Source: Priapulus caudatus (lineage: Eukaryota > Priapulida > Priapulimorpha > Priapulimorphida > Priapulidae). Taken from it: a DNA stretch of 64,000 nucleotides. This document shows positions 23,477 to 36,800 of this stretch, piece after piece. The stretch is from contig NW_014578085.1 in assembly GCF_000485595.1 (NCBI RefSeq), positions 1 through 64,000 of the forward strand. Direction: 5' to 3'. Every line of letters begins with the position of its first letter. Position 1 is the first letter of the stretch. The notes beneath the pieces were generated by a model that saw nothing but the letters and a program-made list of their open reading frames with translations, was not told the origin of the DNA and did no database searches. The translations under genes and the position numbers were made by a program.

Positions 23477-24857
23477 ACACGCATATATGTAGACCGTACC
23501 ATGCGGGCCGATAACTTGTTCGCTTTACGTTTTTTAATTGTTACAATGTAGGCCTACGGAAGATATCTTTTGTGAAATTCTGCTACATGCTCGCAATTTT
23601 CCTTTGAGCATATCTTTCGCTCGCACGGGAAAACTCATATTCTTAATTTCGTGCATGTTATTGATCATTTTTATGTGCACAAAAATCACTTGCGCATATA
23701 TTTTACTGAGACATGTTCTTGAACCCAATATACGTACATGACCTAATGCACAACCTGGACTCGGGAACAAGATGCTCATGCAACGTTTGCATGGAAATTC
23801 GACTTCCTCTGGGCATGCTAGAAATCTGACGGCTCTCTGGAACTAAGAAAATTATCTGGTTCAGCGCAGACATCTCGCGACTCATCCCTCTCGTGACATA
23901 GCTCCTTACACCCCCCTCCCCCGGGGGACACTCGCCTCGGAACTGCATGGGTAGGGGGTGCCTCGTGGACCTTGAAAACCTTACCCTGTCGCAAACCGCG
24001 TTGCGCCCTAAAATACAGCCCGTCCCAATATACAGCACTAAAAAGTATTGGGTTGTTGCTACTTGGGTACTAGCTGTTACAAGATTGCACACTTCGGTTA
24101 TGTCCTGTCCTCCTGTCAATATAGGCATATATTGGTCCAATATTGTTGTGCCAATATTGGGCCAATATTGGACCTCACCACGAAGTCCAGCAAAAAAAAT
24201 CCCTGTATGGTGCTCCGCTCTCGCAGGTCTTCGGCCCGCTCGGAGCTCCGCTATTACCATTCAACTTGATAACTCATTCGCGATCCATCTCTCATTTGAG
24301 CAACTCTTGTCGAGACCATGCACAGGATGTAGACAGCCGCGCACTGTGACATTAGATACAAATATGTCACCTAACATAGTAGCGGCAGAGTATAGGCCCG
24401 TACTCATTCGGCTTACACATTTGGCACGATGGCATGAACAGATATTATAGGGTCTGCTACTATTCTTTGAACAGTTTATAAAGAGATGGGCGTTATATGC
24501 ATTCCCTATAAATTTTTAGCAGGCGACTGGGAACTGTTCAGCAAGCGACTATAATCTCTTCAATATTAATTAAAGCTATTTTGTTACTACACATGATGAT
24601 GATGTCATTGCTATTAATTACACCATATAATTATGCTCTTGCTCGATAACAGCAACGAGTACCGAGCACTGGTACCGAGCTACCGAAGTACCGAGCAAAC
24701 GTACGTGTCATGTACAAAAGAGGGCAGCACCTAATCATTATTCGAAAACGAGGCTCCTGTCCTTTCGAAAATGAATGTATATTACATTTCTTGATACTGT
24801 TTTCGTTGCCTAAATGCAATACGTGTATCTCTGTTCGAATTAGGAAAACTCGGAACT

Positions 24858-24881
24858 ATGATAATTCAAGAACCAATACAG
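24858..24881 (+). CDS. CDC27: CDC27 coding exon 1 (24 nt micro-exon)
   Basis: The codons read MIIQEPIQ and are followed directly by the donor GTACGT. Human CDC27 starts MTVLQEPVQ and its first intron falls at the same place, before AAIW. The next exon (29764) opens in phase 0 with AAIWHALNHYAF, so the joined N-terminus matches the family. The 4.9-kb intron between them is filled with foldback elements. Confidence 0.85.
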
Positions 24882-27800
24882 GTACGTTCATATTTGTTTA
24901 ATAATTCCCTGTAACCATAGACGTTAGTCATTGAAGTTTGAACATATTCCGACTGGGTCCAACTTCAACATTCAACATTACAATACAACTACTTGAACTA
25001 GGGCTGAGAGGGTCTGTCCCCCGGAATACAGGGTACTGCCGGAACGTACCTTGGGTACGGTCCGGTATACCGGAACGTACCCTGGTACTATCTAATATGC
25101 CGAACCGTACCTCGCCTACTCCACTAACGAGTCTAGGGAGTCGCCTACGCCTACTCCCTAACCCGAACCCTAACCCTAAATTAATCCTAACCCTAACCCT
25201 AATCCTAACCCAGGGTTCTCCCTACGTTGCGCAAACGGGGCGCGCGCGCCCCGTTTGGGAAAACTCCCCCCTGTTTGAATCGTTGCGCCCCGTTTAAATT
25301 ACCTCCGCCCCGTTTAAATTCCACCACAATAAAAGTTTGCCAGCGCGGGAATCGATCGTCAAGAATTGCCGTTCGACCAGGACATCCGACGCGTGTATTT
25401 TTACCGTACCACGCATGCACTGCAGACAGTACACAAGTTAACCTGACAATGCACAGTTAACCTGTCACTAACTGTACACCGACTCGGCTATCTTATATAC
25501 AAGAACCCCAAATACCGTCTATGGTGTGGTGGCGATTTTACGCATTAATTAGTCGTACGGTAAAAATACACGCCCCCCGGACCCCCCTAGTTTCCCCCCC
25601 CCCCCCCCCCCTCCCCCCTGTTTGAATTTCATCCTGGGGAGAACCCTGTAACCCTAACCATATCAAATAGTGACCAGGGTACGTTCCGGCAGTACCTTGG
25701 GGGACATAGACCCTATGACTATGAGCACAACGCTGCCTACCGCACTAGCTCAGTAGCGCTCATAGGGTCTATGTCCCCCAGGGTACTGCCGGAACGTACC
25801 CTGGTAACTATCTGATATGGTTAGGGTGGTTCAAGGATAGAGAACATAGGTCCCAATAAAACCAATGTCATTTACATCAATATAAATATAATATTATATC
25901 AATATAATAGGTTAGGGTTATGGTTAGGGTTAGAATTCTGGTTAGGGTTATTGTTAGGGTTAGGGTTAGGGTTAGGCACATTGGTTTTATTGGGACCCAT
26001 GTTCTCTATTCTTGGGCCGTTAGGGTTAGGGAGTAGGCGTAGGCGACTCCCTAGACTCGTTAGTGGAGTAGGCGAGGTACGGTCCGGCATATTATTAATA
26101 TTAGATACCGTAGTACTTAGTACTACTAGTACTACTAGTAGTATTACTATTACTATTAGTACCAGCAGAGCATGCTCTGGTACCAGGGTACGTTCTGGTA
26201 TACCGGACCGTACCCAGGGTACATGCCGGCAGTACCTCGGGGGACATAGACCCTCTCAGCCTCAGTAGCTGTAGACGACATTACATAATTATATAGTACA
26301 TTATTTGTGTATTAATACTAATACTCTTAGTAATAGTGTAACTTGTGGTAATGTACCTATATGTAATATAATATATTGTATGATATACAATATATTACTA
26401 TATAAACAACTGCTGCAATGTCCATATATAATATAATGGTACATTTACCAAGAGCGTATAACTATAAATAATAAAGAAGGAGAGCGTACAACGGTTAAAT
26501 GCTGAAACCATGTTGCAGTATTAGTCGAATTAATAAAACTTTCCCCGTTTTATTTTGACGATTCTTTGCAGCATTATTGATCAGCTGTCCTACCTTGTTA
26601 ATATAAAACAAACCGCATGTCCCTACAATGCCCCTACGCTGAGATAATGAGCGGTGAAAATCTGGCATTTTTGCCGAAAACCGACTCGAGATACCTGCTG
26701 ACTGCGACTGTCTCTCGCTTTGAGATGACTTCGGGAAACCTCGCGTGTTTCCGTCAATGATTGACAAATGGAAAAAATGACGTCTGTTATTGATTGCCAT
26801 AGTGATGACCCCCACCTGTGCCCACCTCACGCTGGATGTAGTAAACTCTGTAGTACTGACGTAATGAGTCGGCGCTACCATGGCGCTACACAGCAGCGAC
26901 CGGAAGCAACACACTGGCCACAAAGCGAGAGAGGGTCGCAGCAAACAGGGATCCCGAGTCGGTTTTCGGCAAAAATGCCAGATTTTCACCATTCATTATC
27001 TCAGCGTAGGGACATTGTAGGGACAAGCGGTTTGTTTTATATTAGCAAGGTAGGACAGCTGATCAATAATACCGCAAAGAATCGTCAAAATAACATGGGC
27101 AAAGTTTCTTAATTCGACTAATACTGCAACATGGTTTCATTATTTCACCGTTGTACGCTCTCCTTCTTAATACGCTCTTGATAATACTATATAACGACGA
27201 CACTCTGCCAAACTATAATCTGTCTAGAAATTGTCGTGTTGCTAAAACTAAAACTGATTAGTGGTTGCGCCTAATACTACTACTAACTCTAACTCTAACT
27301 TCACCGTAACATAGCTTATACCGAACCCAACTGTAGCTGTAACCCTAATCAAACATTTACAAGTATTGTGGGTGTGTCGAAAGTTATATAGTACCCGAAA
27401 TGTTTATGATGATACAGTCAGTCTTCTGACCCAGTACAGTAGAATAGTACTCTACAATACAAGACATTAGTGAACTGCATCAATGAGAAATGTGTTGATT
27501 CTTGTTTGAATGTGTGTGGTCATGTAACATCAAAGACAAAATTAAGATAAATATTATTAGGCCTATATCTCAGAATATTAACATCTGCTTACATCAAAAA
27601 CTTGACAAGAAGTACACCTCTGTAATATTAGGAGTTTAGACAAAAATATTTGATGCTATCTTGGCCAGCAATAATTTAGCAATAATCAAGTACTTAGTTT
27701 CAACTTATGCTAGTCTCATCAGGATCTTCTAATTTTGCTTCCTCTCGAAAGGTGTTGCTGAGCATCACTGACTCTGACTTATATACGTTTGGTTTGTTGT

Positions 27801-30800
27801 GTGGGGTGTAGGGAATATGTCTGTGATTGACAGGGGTATGCCCAAGTGGGTGAGGCTATTGTCTGTTAGATGGGTGCACATATGAAATCATGCTGTGCAG
27901 CATGAAGTCCTGCACAGGTGTGTGAATGTTGTCCACTGTCAGTTAGGCTGAAGGGGTCGTTGTCGTATCAGGTACTACAGATATGTACCCGAGGTACGTA
28001 TATATGTATACACAAGTTAACCAGACCTGTATCTTCTCAGCATATTATGTATGTGTTTACATAAACATACCTGCCCCGCGGGCAGCATATGAAACCACGC
28101 GATAAAGTACGAGAATGTCGTAAACCTTCAAAACAAGAGAACAAACGCCATTTGTAAATGTTTGTTTTGGTTTATGACCGTTAGATAAGTAAGTTTTCTG
28201 ATGTATTTTCCATGAAAAACACATATTTTACTCATTAATATAACATATAATATCACTATAATTGCAATTCTTTGTGCAAATGTGTTATTTTCATCTTAAT
28301 CTTAAGTTATGAAAGGGTCTGGGCTTATAGCTGCCGAGTTTGGTTTAGTTAGGAAATGATAATACGATTTGCGTATCGTCATGCGTATATAGCTGACCTC
28401 AGTGTTTTTGGTAGATAATTCGGGATTTTGGCTACAAGTCATGGAGGCTGACATCTTGCCAAATTCCAGCCAATCAGAAGGCGCTAAATTCTTCCTATGT
28501 TATACCGTTTTCCGGCTTTTACGACAATACCACGTGGCTGAACGAGACTTCCCGCCTGGGTACATTTATGGAGCGCAGCGGTACGGTTATGTAGAAACAA
28601 CATTGGTCAGGTACACTTGTGTATACATATATATGTACCTCGAGTACATATCGGTAGTACCTGATACGACAACGACCCCATCTGCGTCAGTTAGATGGAA
28701 ATGATCTATTTCGTTTGGTATTGGTCGGTTTTTATTTGTTTGTTTGGTATTGCTCAGTAGATTCGTGGTGCTTGGCACTATGGTGTTAGGCATGCCGGCA
28801 TTATGACATCTTTTGTGGCGGTCAAGGTGTACAGGGATCGTATTTTATTTTATTTCTTAAATTCAGCTATGCCATTTCTAAAACACATTCAATGCTCCCT
28901 TGTTAACAATGGATCTATCGCCTTGCGCTGGAATTTTCGCATATTTGCCTATGTTTTACATAGAATGTTCACCTACACACAATAACATAATGATATTTTT
29001 AGACATTTTACACACTTAGACGAGACACTTTAGACACTTTTTAATTTGTTAAGCCATTCTTTCTCATATTGATGTGTTTTTTTGTTGTTGTGCATCTTTA
29101 CATTCTTACTTATTAATTATTAAATGCAGGCCCTCTATTGGTCGTTACCATTTGTCATTCAGTTAATCTCTAGTGTAAAAGTGTCTGGCACAATTATTTG
29201 TTTCAGCAGTATTTTTTACTTAAATATACATTCCATAGAGCTGGGTTTATTCTATCAACTTTCTGTTGAAAAGTTGATGAGGTGATCAACTTTTCAGCTA
29301 ATCTACCGAAAGTCGGCAGTGTAAACGTAAAAGTTGAGAGATCAGAACATGCTCTATTTTCTCAACTTTTGGTCAGCAAGTTGATCAACGTTTTGCCATG
29401 CAGCCACTCAGATAAAAACAATCGGGTGTGTCCCTCCACCCAGGGGGAGATAATTTCCGCACCTGTTTTTGCTATCAGTGCTACACAAGGCTACACCTGG
29501 TGAGAATTAATACATGCAAAAATGCGTACATTCATATCGCTCCGCACGCACACTGCGGGTGAAATGTTGAAACGTTTGCTGACTCGCGGTTGATAATGTA
29601 AATGCTTTAAACATCATATAAAAGTTGAAAGAACGTTGCAAAGTTGATCAACTTGCCAACTTTTCAACAAAAAGTTTATACTAAGTGTAAAGCCAGCTTT
29701 ATGCTAGCGTCATCCAATAATTTGTAAACACTTTTGTGACAAGCGAATCTTGCTGTTTTGCAGGCAGCCATTTGGCATGCGTTGAACCATTATGCTTTCA
29801 CAGATGCAATATTCCTAGCAGAACGTCTGTATGCTGAAGGTAAGTAATGCTGTAGCAGGGGTAGAAATTAAATTTTGAACAAGGGAGTCCAACGGACTCT
29901 CTACCCATAAAAAGAGGGAGTCCGCAGCAAAATGAGGGAATCCGCAGTTTGAGGTTCAAAATTAAAGATATTAACAATAACGCATGTGCTTATTTTTAAG
30001 ATTCATGCAGTTGCACATTTGCCAAATTTTCTTTGGACATTAGCTGAAAAAATACAGTAATTCCGCGAGGCCGTGCTCTAGAACGAACTAGTTAGTACGG
30101 CAGAATTTTCAGGGAGTCGCACGGACTCCTGCATATGTCAAATCAGGGAATCCGACAGTAAAGCAGGGAGTATTTGACTCCGGACTCGCACACCACACGT
30201 TAATTTCGCACCCGCCTGCTGTAGGCCTTATATGAATGCCCAGTGTTATAAATAGAAGCCCATCTCCCATTATGGGACGTGGAGCAAGAACCCCATATCT
30301 TTTTACAAAGGCTGGCCAATTTTTATGGATTTTGCTATAGGTTAGATAGTATAAATAGAAATTGTCGAAATCAGGACTGGTTGGGGTTTCAGACTGCTTT
30401 TCTGTACTAGAATGCCTAACGTGATGCGTTGATGGAGGAGCACAGTGTAAGAAAGTTACAGTTGTCAGATGAATTTTATCAAATAAATGAATAATTTTTG
30501 ATAAATAACTAAATGATTAGATAATTTGTGAGAATCAGTACTGGACAGTGTATCAGTGTGCGCATATTTGTCCAGATATTGTATTCTAGAAACAATATCA
30601 AGGAATAAAAATGAACCTTTGATGCTGCGAATTCTGGCCTTTAAAAGAAGGAAGTATGTCGTCCGAAGTTTAAAATTGAAGATAATAGTATCTCGTGATC
30701 CAAGTTGAAGAAATCACTGCAAGGACATAAATTATCATGTTATCTGTGGTACGCTACCTTTCAATATGTTTTTAAGTTACTGGGAACAGTATTGTATTCA

Positions 30801-33800
30801 ATATTTTGTATTTTTGGCTAGAGTTTTTTTCCGGTCATTTGTGTGGAATCCTTCTTGCGTATGTCAAATGAGGGAGTCCAAAAGTATAACAGAGCAATTT
30901 ACGCTTGCCTAAATAAGTTTAACCTATGCAGTATGTATGATATATGTACAAGATTTTCTTACCTACTTCAATTTCAGTGAAATCTGATGATGCCCTGTTT
31001 CTTCTCGCCACCTCATACTATCGAAGTGGGAAGCCAGGCAAAGCATACTCGTTGCTGCAGACACGAGGCTGCCCTACTGCACAGTGCAGATATTTAATGG
31101 CCAAGTGCTGCATGGACATGGACAAGTAAGTAAACATGACGTGGCCATTGCGTGATCGCCTGCTGTTGGTGACAAAAATGTCTAAAGTATCTCATTTTCA
31201 GGACGAATGTGAATGAAAATTTTCTCAATTTTTAAATATTATATAACATCATTTAGCTGAAAATGTTTATCTATTTAATTATTATATGGTTTTACAATAT
31301 ATTATTGTTTGAAAAGTAATAGACCTGTGAGTAAACGTATCAGGAGAGATAAGTTGAGGCTAGAAAAGGCTCATGTTAGGCAGAAGCATGCTGCAGGACA
31401 AATACACGGTGTACAATCTAAAGTCAGCAGCCGAATTTGCAGCACACCGGCTTCTAATGAAACCTCACCTTCTAGTAAATTACTAACTGTAACATGTAAT
31501 CTTATTTGTATACTATATTACCAAATCTTCTGCAGGTTGTCCAAGGCAGAGTCATGGCTGATGGGAGGAAACCTTTTAAGAAGTAAAAATAGTTACGAAG
31601 ACTTAATAAATGAGTATGGTGATGCGGCTTGCTTTTCACTAAGTCTACTCGGAAAAATATACAGGTAAAAGTTACACACATTTACTACAAGCATATATAT
31701 ATATATCAAGAGTAGATAATAGGAGAAGAGTATGACACCGTTTTAACAGCGTTTTGCATAGTTTTCAACTTGTAAATATTCTATCAATATGTGAGTAAAT
31801 ATATTCAAACTTTACCTTGTTTTCGTCTATGATTCCCTTAATCATATGACTCCACCAATTTACCTGAAAATCGTATGTGTTCTTCAAAAAAGTTCTTTGA
31901 ATACGACACGGTTTCACACAGTTTTAACAAATGGACGCATCTCCGCGGCCAAACTTTGTTATGGGATTAGTGTTCTATTGTCTATGACGGAACGCTGGGG
32001 GCTGTGGTGGATATTAGGTAAGCACAGTAACAGCACTTGTTTCGCTTCCTTATCATCAGGAACACGATGGCAACACTGCTAAAATCAGCTGCTAGCTCGC
32101 CGTGAGCACACATGTATTTTTAACACGCTGGAAACGCTACACGCTGAATACAATTCGATGACTAATAATCCCCAACAGCCCCCAGCGTTCCGTCATAGAC
32201 AATAGAACACTAATCCCATAACAAAGTTTGGCCGCGGAGATGCGTCCATTTGTTAAAACTGTGAAACCGTGTCGTATTCAAAGAACTTTTTTGAAGAACA
32301 CATACGATTTTTAGGTAAATTGGTGGTGTCATATGATTAAGGGAGAATCATAGACGAAAACAAGGTAAAGTTTGAATATATTTATTCACATATTGATAGA
32401 ATTTAAATGAAAACTATGCAAAACGCTGTTAAAACGGTGTCATACTCTTCTCCTATTATCTACTCTTGATATATATCGATAATCGATATATCGTTATTAT
32501 TATCAAGTCTTTAATGCATAAATTCAATACATATACATGTACTGAAGACAGTCTTTTTCTATGGAGAAAGATATGATGGATGAAATAGTGTTGAGCAGTT
32601 AAAGTAATATAAAATATAGTGATGTATATATATATATATATATATAATATCATTTGTTTGTTAAGTAAATTTGTAAGGATGTGTTGTTCTAAGTGCCGTT
32701 ATTATTATTTCAGTAAAACAGAGAGGGTGGCAAAGGCAGCTGAGCAGCTCAAGAGAAGCCTAAAACTTAATCCATTTCTCTGGAGTAGCTATGAGCAATT
32801 ATGTAATTTAGGTATGCAATATATACTATTTGATCATGAATATGCGCTCTGTACATTTAAATGTGTAAGCATATAAGTATGCATATCTACATATATGTGT
32901 TCACACGGTTATTCAGACCTGCCAACCCTTACGATTTTTTCGTATTCCTTACGAATTCCATGATGTTTCTACGAATGTACGATCAAACTGAAAAACTTAC
33001 GATTTTTTACGACTTGTGAAAATTAATGTTTTTTGCATTGTGAGCCGAGAAATATCTGGCGATTGTGGGCGCAGCAACATTGGATCACACGTTCACGTTG
33101 TTCTCGCATGATCCAGAGTTAGTCCCATCATTCATTGCGCGCATAACATACAAACAAAATGGCCGCCTGCTGCAAGAAAAGAAAATCCTTACTATTTTCA
33201 TGAATCACAGGTTGGCAGGTCTGGGTTATTGGGCTATGTATATTTTTTTTTTCTCAATGGGGCATGGATGGTAATGCGGTAGCCTCTCTGTTTTACTGCG
33301 GTTGTTAAACCTGTACACACACGCACAGATACTTGTCCACGTATTAAGTTGTTGTTACTGCCCTCCGAGATGGGGTGGAGAGGAGCTGTAAAGGCATGTG
33401 TTGCTTCCAGGTGAGAAGCCAGATCCGGCGAAGGTGTTTCAGCTGTCGAATCTGCAGACGTTTAGCTCGTGTCAGTCGGCGTATTCGAGCACGTGTCCCG
33501 CGCCCACGCCCACGGCCACCCAGCAGCTGCCACCAGCGACGGACTCCACCCCTGTCATCGAGCACGTGGAGAACCAGGTCCCAGTACAGGTGCAATACTA
33601 CACAGCTTATTATTATTTCCAAAGTGGATCACGGCATTAGCCGGTGGCTTCTGGGTTGGCCGTGTCCCAACCTGGGACATAGGGATTTTATCCAGAATTT
33701 TTCTCAGAATGTGTGCTGTTCCCAGTAGCGCGATTTTCTGCACTTCTTGGGCAGTGTGATGGCCAGGCAGTTCGTTGAGGTTTCTTCTCAAAACCATTCT

Positions 33801-36800
33801 TTATAGAGCCAAGGGCTCCAACCACCACTGCCACAATTCTCGTCTTAGTTGTTATTATTATCATTATCAGCATCATTATTATTAACAGGCATGAGAATTT
33901 TCCGCGAATTCGCGGATTTCCGGGTTTTGGTTTTCATTTTGGTCATTCTTGAGATCGATGCAAAAAACTAATAAAAATTTGAGGGGGATAAGGTTGTCAA
34001 AATCGAAGCCATTTTTAATTTTAACTTTATAAAAAGTCAAGAAAAGTACGTCAAAAATAAACAGAAGTGACGGAACTCCAGATAAATATCGCGGGGTATC
34101 TATGTAATGTAAAGGGTTTTACCCTAGATTCTCATGCGTACCGAAACTCGGTGACAGTGGTTCATAGAAAATGACAATTCAATGAAATATTTCCTCCAAA
34201 AACGTCCCAACCTGCTCTCATGCCTGTATTAAATCTTTATCATTTATTGCATGTAAATCAAATTCAAATACGTGTAATGAAGACAGTCTTTTGTATTGAG
34301 AAAAAATCTGATATGTGCAATAGTGTTGAGGTACAATTGTACAATTAAAATGACTGGCACATTTTTATCAGGAGTATATTTGTAAAAAAAAAAAAAAACA
34401 GGAATAGGAACTACTAACAATAGATGTTAACATTATATGGTATATCTGTGACAAGTTATGTAGAATTGTGCATTAACTATCTGTTGGAACAGATGAGCTA
34501 GATCTTACATCTGGCAGTAAGTAATAATTACGCTTTAGATATTGGAAATATGATATAATCTGCTGATAATTAGCTGTTATAAGTGCAAGCTTTACTATTT
34601 ACTTGTGGATCTAAATTGTTTATTGTAAATGTCATGAGTGTTGATTTGGATAGCATAAGAAGGTAATTTGTTGAGTTATTTAAGCTTCGAATGATGATGT
34701 TCAAAACTGTTCTACGCTTAGTATCGATAACTTAACTTAACTTATCGTCTTGGTCTCCCGATGGGGCATAAGGCCATATAGTATCAATGAGTGCAATGTT
34801 TATTTATACACGTGAGCTTACTTGTATATACGAGCTCTTGTGTGGCAGGAGACGCCACCGTTCTCAGACGCTGTACAGACCAGGTTGATGCCATCAGTAG
34901 ACTCGGGTCTCAAGCAGTTGGGAGATCAGGCTGACCTGTCAATGAGCGACATGCCACAAGTGCCGATGGTGCCGCGGTGCGTTGGGAGGCCGCGACCGAG
35001 GGCAGGACGCAGTCTGCTGGGAGGACCCACTGCACTCAGTCCCTTCACACCAAGGTGGGTGCTGATTCGATGACAACTGTTAGTGTTTCACCCCGCGAAA
35101 CACGAGTCAGGTCGTGGCAACACGTTTGCCTCGTGTTGACTCTGTTTTTATTTTGTTAGAAATTAAACGAGGACAGTCTGCATTTCCGCAGTCTTAGTAT
35201 GTGTTTATAGTACAATACTTTACACTTGATTTGAACGAGAAATTCAGAGTTTGTGTGACTGTGGTTAATTTCCTGTTTAATGCAGTTCAATGGCATTTGT
35301 TGTAAACAGCAGCTTTCATTACAATACAACCTGTTTTCATATCAGTATATAATTTTGATGAGAAGCAATTTTTATAATATTTGACCGTGTATGGTAAGAT
35401 AACATTTATGAAAGGTAAATGCTTCAGTTTGGTTAGCATTCAGGGTACAAAAATGTCGTAAATCAATCGGATACTAAGTGGTGAAACACGTCAAATCTCA
35501 GCGCAGGACAGTAGGTGCATTGTTAACGATCCACTATTGAACGTGTTAAACTGTAATCTTTATAACAACTCCAGCAGTTGATACCATGGGTTCTGTCGTC
35601 TGATGTCGTACGACGTGTATGTTGCACACTGTTTTGATAACTTTTGCTGTTCATTTGTTCATCGGCGTTGCTACGATTGCAGCTTTGGTGTATTACCTTT
35701 GGACACCCCGAGTCCGGCGGAGAACCTAGGTACATTCATCACGCCCTCTCCCACACTCATACACGTTGAGACACACGGTGGCCTAGGACTCGGCATACCA
35801 GATCCCAAGGCACCGACAAAAAAGGTAGGAAAATGTCTGCACTGTGTGGCAATGCACTTGAGATTGCATGCAACCGTCGGCACATTTCGGTGTGTGCACC
35901 TGTGTGCGCCTGCATGTTTTGTAAAACATTAACCCACATATTGTGTATGAAATATATGTAGATTGCTTGTGTACACAGGCCTATCACAATGACATTTAAC
36001 AACTCCTGAACGTGTCAAGATACGGTTTAGAGCTTGTAGAAAATGGTTCTATAATCACAACTTTATGCTTAGTATCACATTTTTGTATTAAACATATAAG
36101 CTGCGTTCACACGAGATTCACGGCCTCTTTGGTTCCGTACTTCTCTGGTGCTGAATTCGGCTGAAATATCGTGCTAACACAACTCGGAGCGTTCACACGA
36201 GAATCGAGGCTTAGCTGGCTAGGTATAATATAGACTGGTACCCGGTCGACAGTTTCACACGCTACACTAACGTCGTGTAGCGAACGGGAACCAGTCTAGG
36301 TAAGCGCACTACAGTAAGAGGCCTCGAATTGCGTTCACACGACAGACAATACGCGGCCAGCGTGGTGCCAAATGTTTCAGTACGGTACTTGCTAGGCCGT
36401 GTATAAGTCTTGAATATTTTTACCGTGTGAACGTTCAGTACGGAACTGAAATCCTCGTGTGAACACAGCTATAGACAACACAACTGTTTTAAGTATCACC
36501 ATAATTTGTTTAGAATATATACTGTTTTGTAATAATGGTAGCATGTTTTCTTTTTACAGACAATGACAAGAAGAGGCAGTAAACCGCCTGTGTTCAGTCA
36601 GTCAGGAACTAACAATACATCAGTAACAAGTGCGCAGCAATCTGGGTATTTATTTATTTATTTAAAATAAAGATTTCAGACAATTTTCCTTACCACTATC
36701 ATATTTTCCCAACCGTTGCAATATTCACTGGTATTGCTTGCATAACATAAAATGTATACAGTAAAGCTTATATGCCTTAGAACACTTGTACATCGTTACT

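Noticed and set aside
23703-24450. Frames of 185 (minus) and 167 (plus) codons overlapping each other
   Set aside because: No recognisable domain and no plausible splice structure; they lie just upstream of CDC27 in mixed sequence. A lineage-specific transcript cannot be excluded.
25158-26032. TTAGGG/CCCTAA runs as a chromosome end
   Set aside because: Runs are short, in both orientations, embedded in an intron, with gene sequence continuing on both sides.
26495-27112. Frames of 165 (minus) and 114 (plus) codons encoding similar peptides
   Set aside because: They are the two arms of one palindromic element read in opposite directions.
28141-28200. ATGACCGTTAGATAAGTAAG as CDC27 exon 1
   Set aside because: It starts like MTV but hits an in-frame stop before the donor, whereas 24858-24881 gives MIIQEPIQ with a perfect donor and phase.
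33344-33728. Alternative frames overlapping CDC27 exon 6
   Set aside because: Shadow frames of the GC-rich linker exon; only the frame reading GEKPDPAKVFQLSNLQ matches CDC27.
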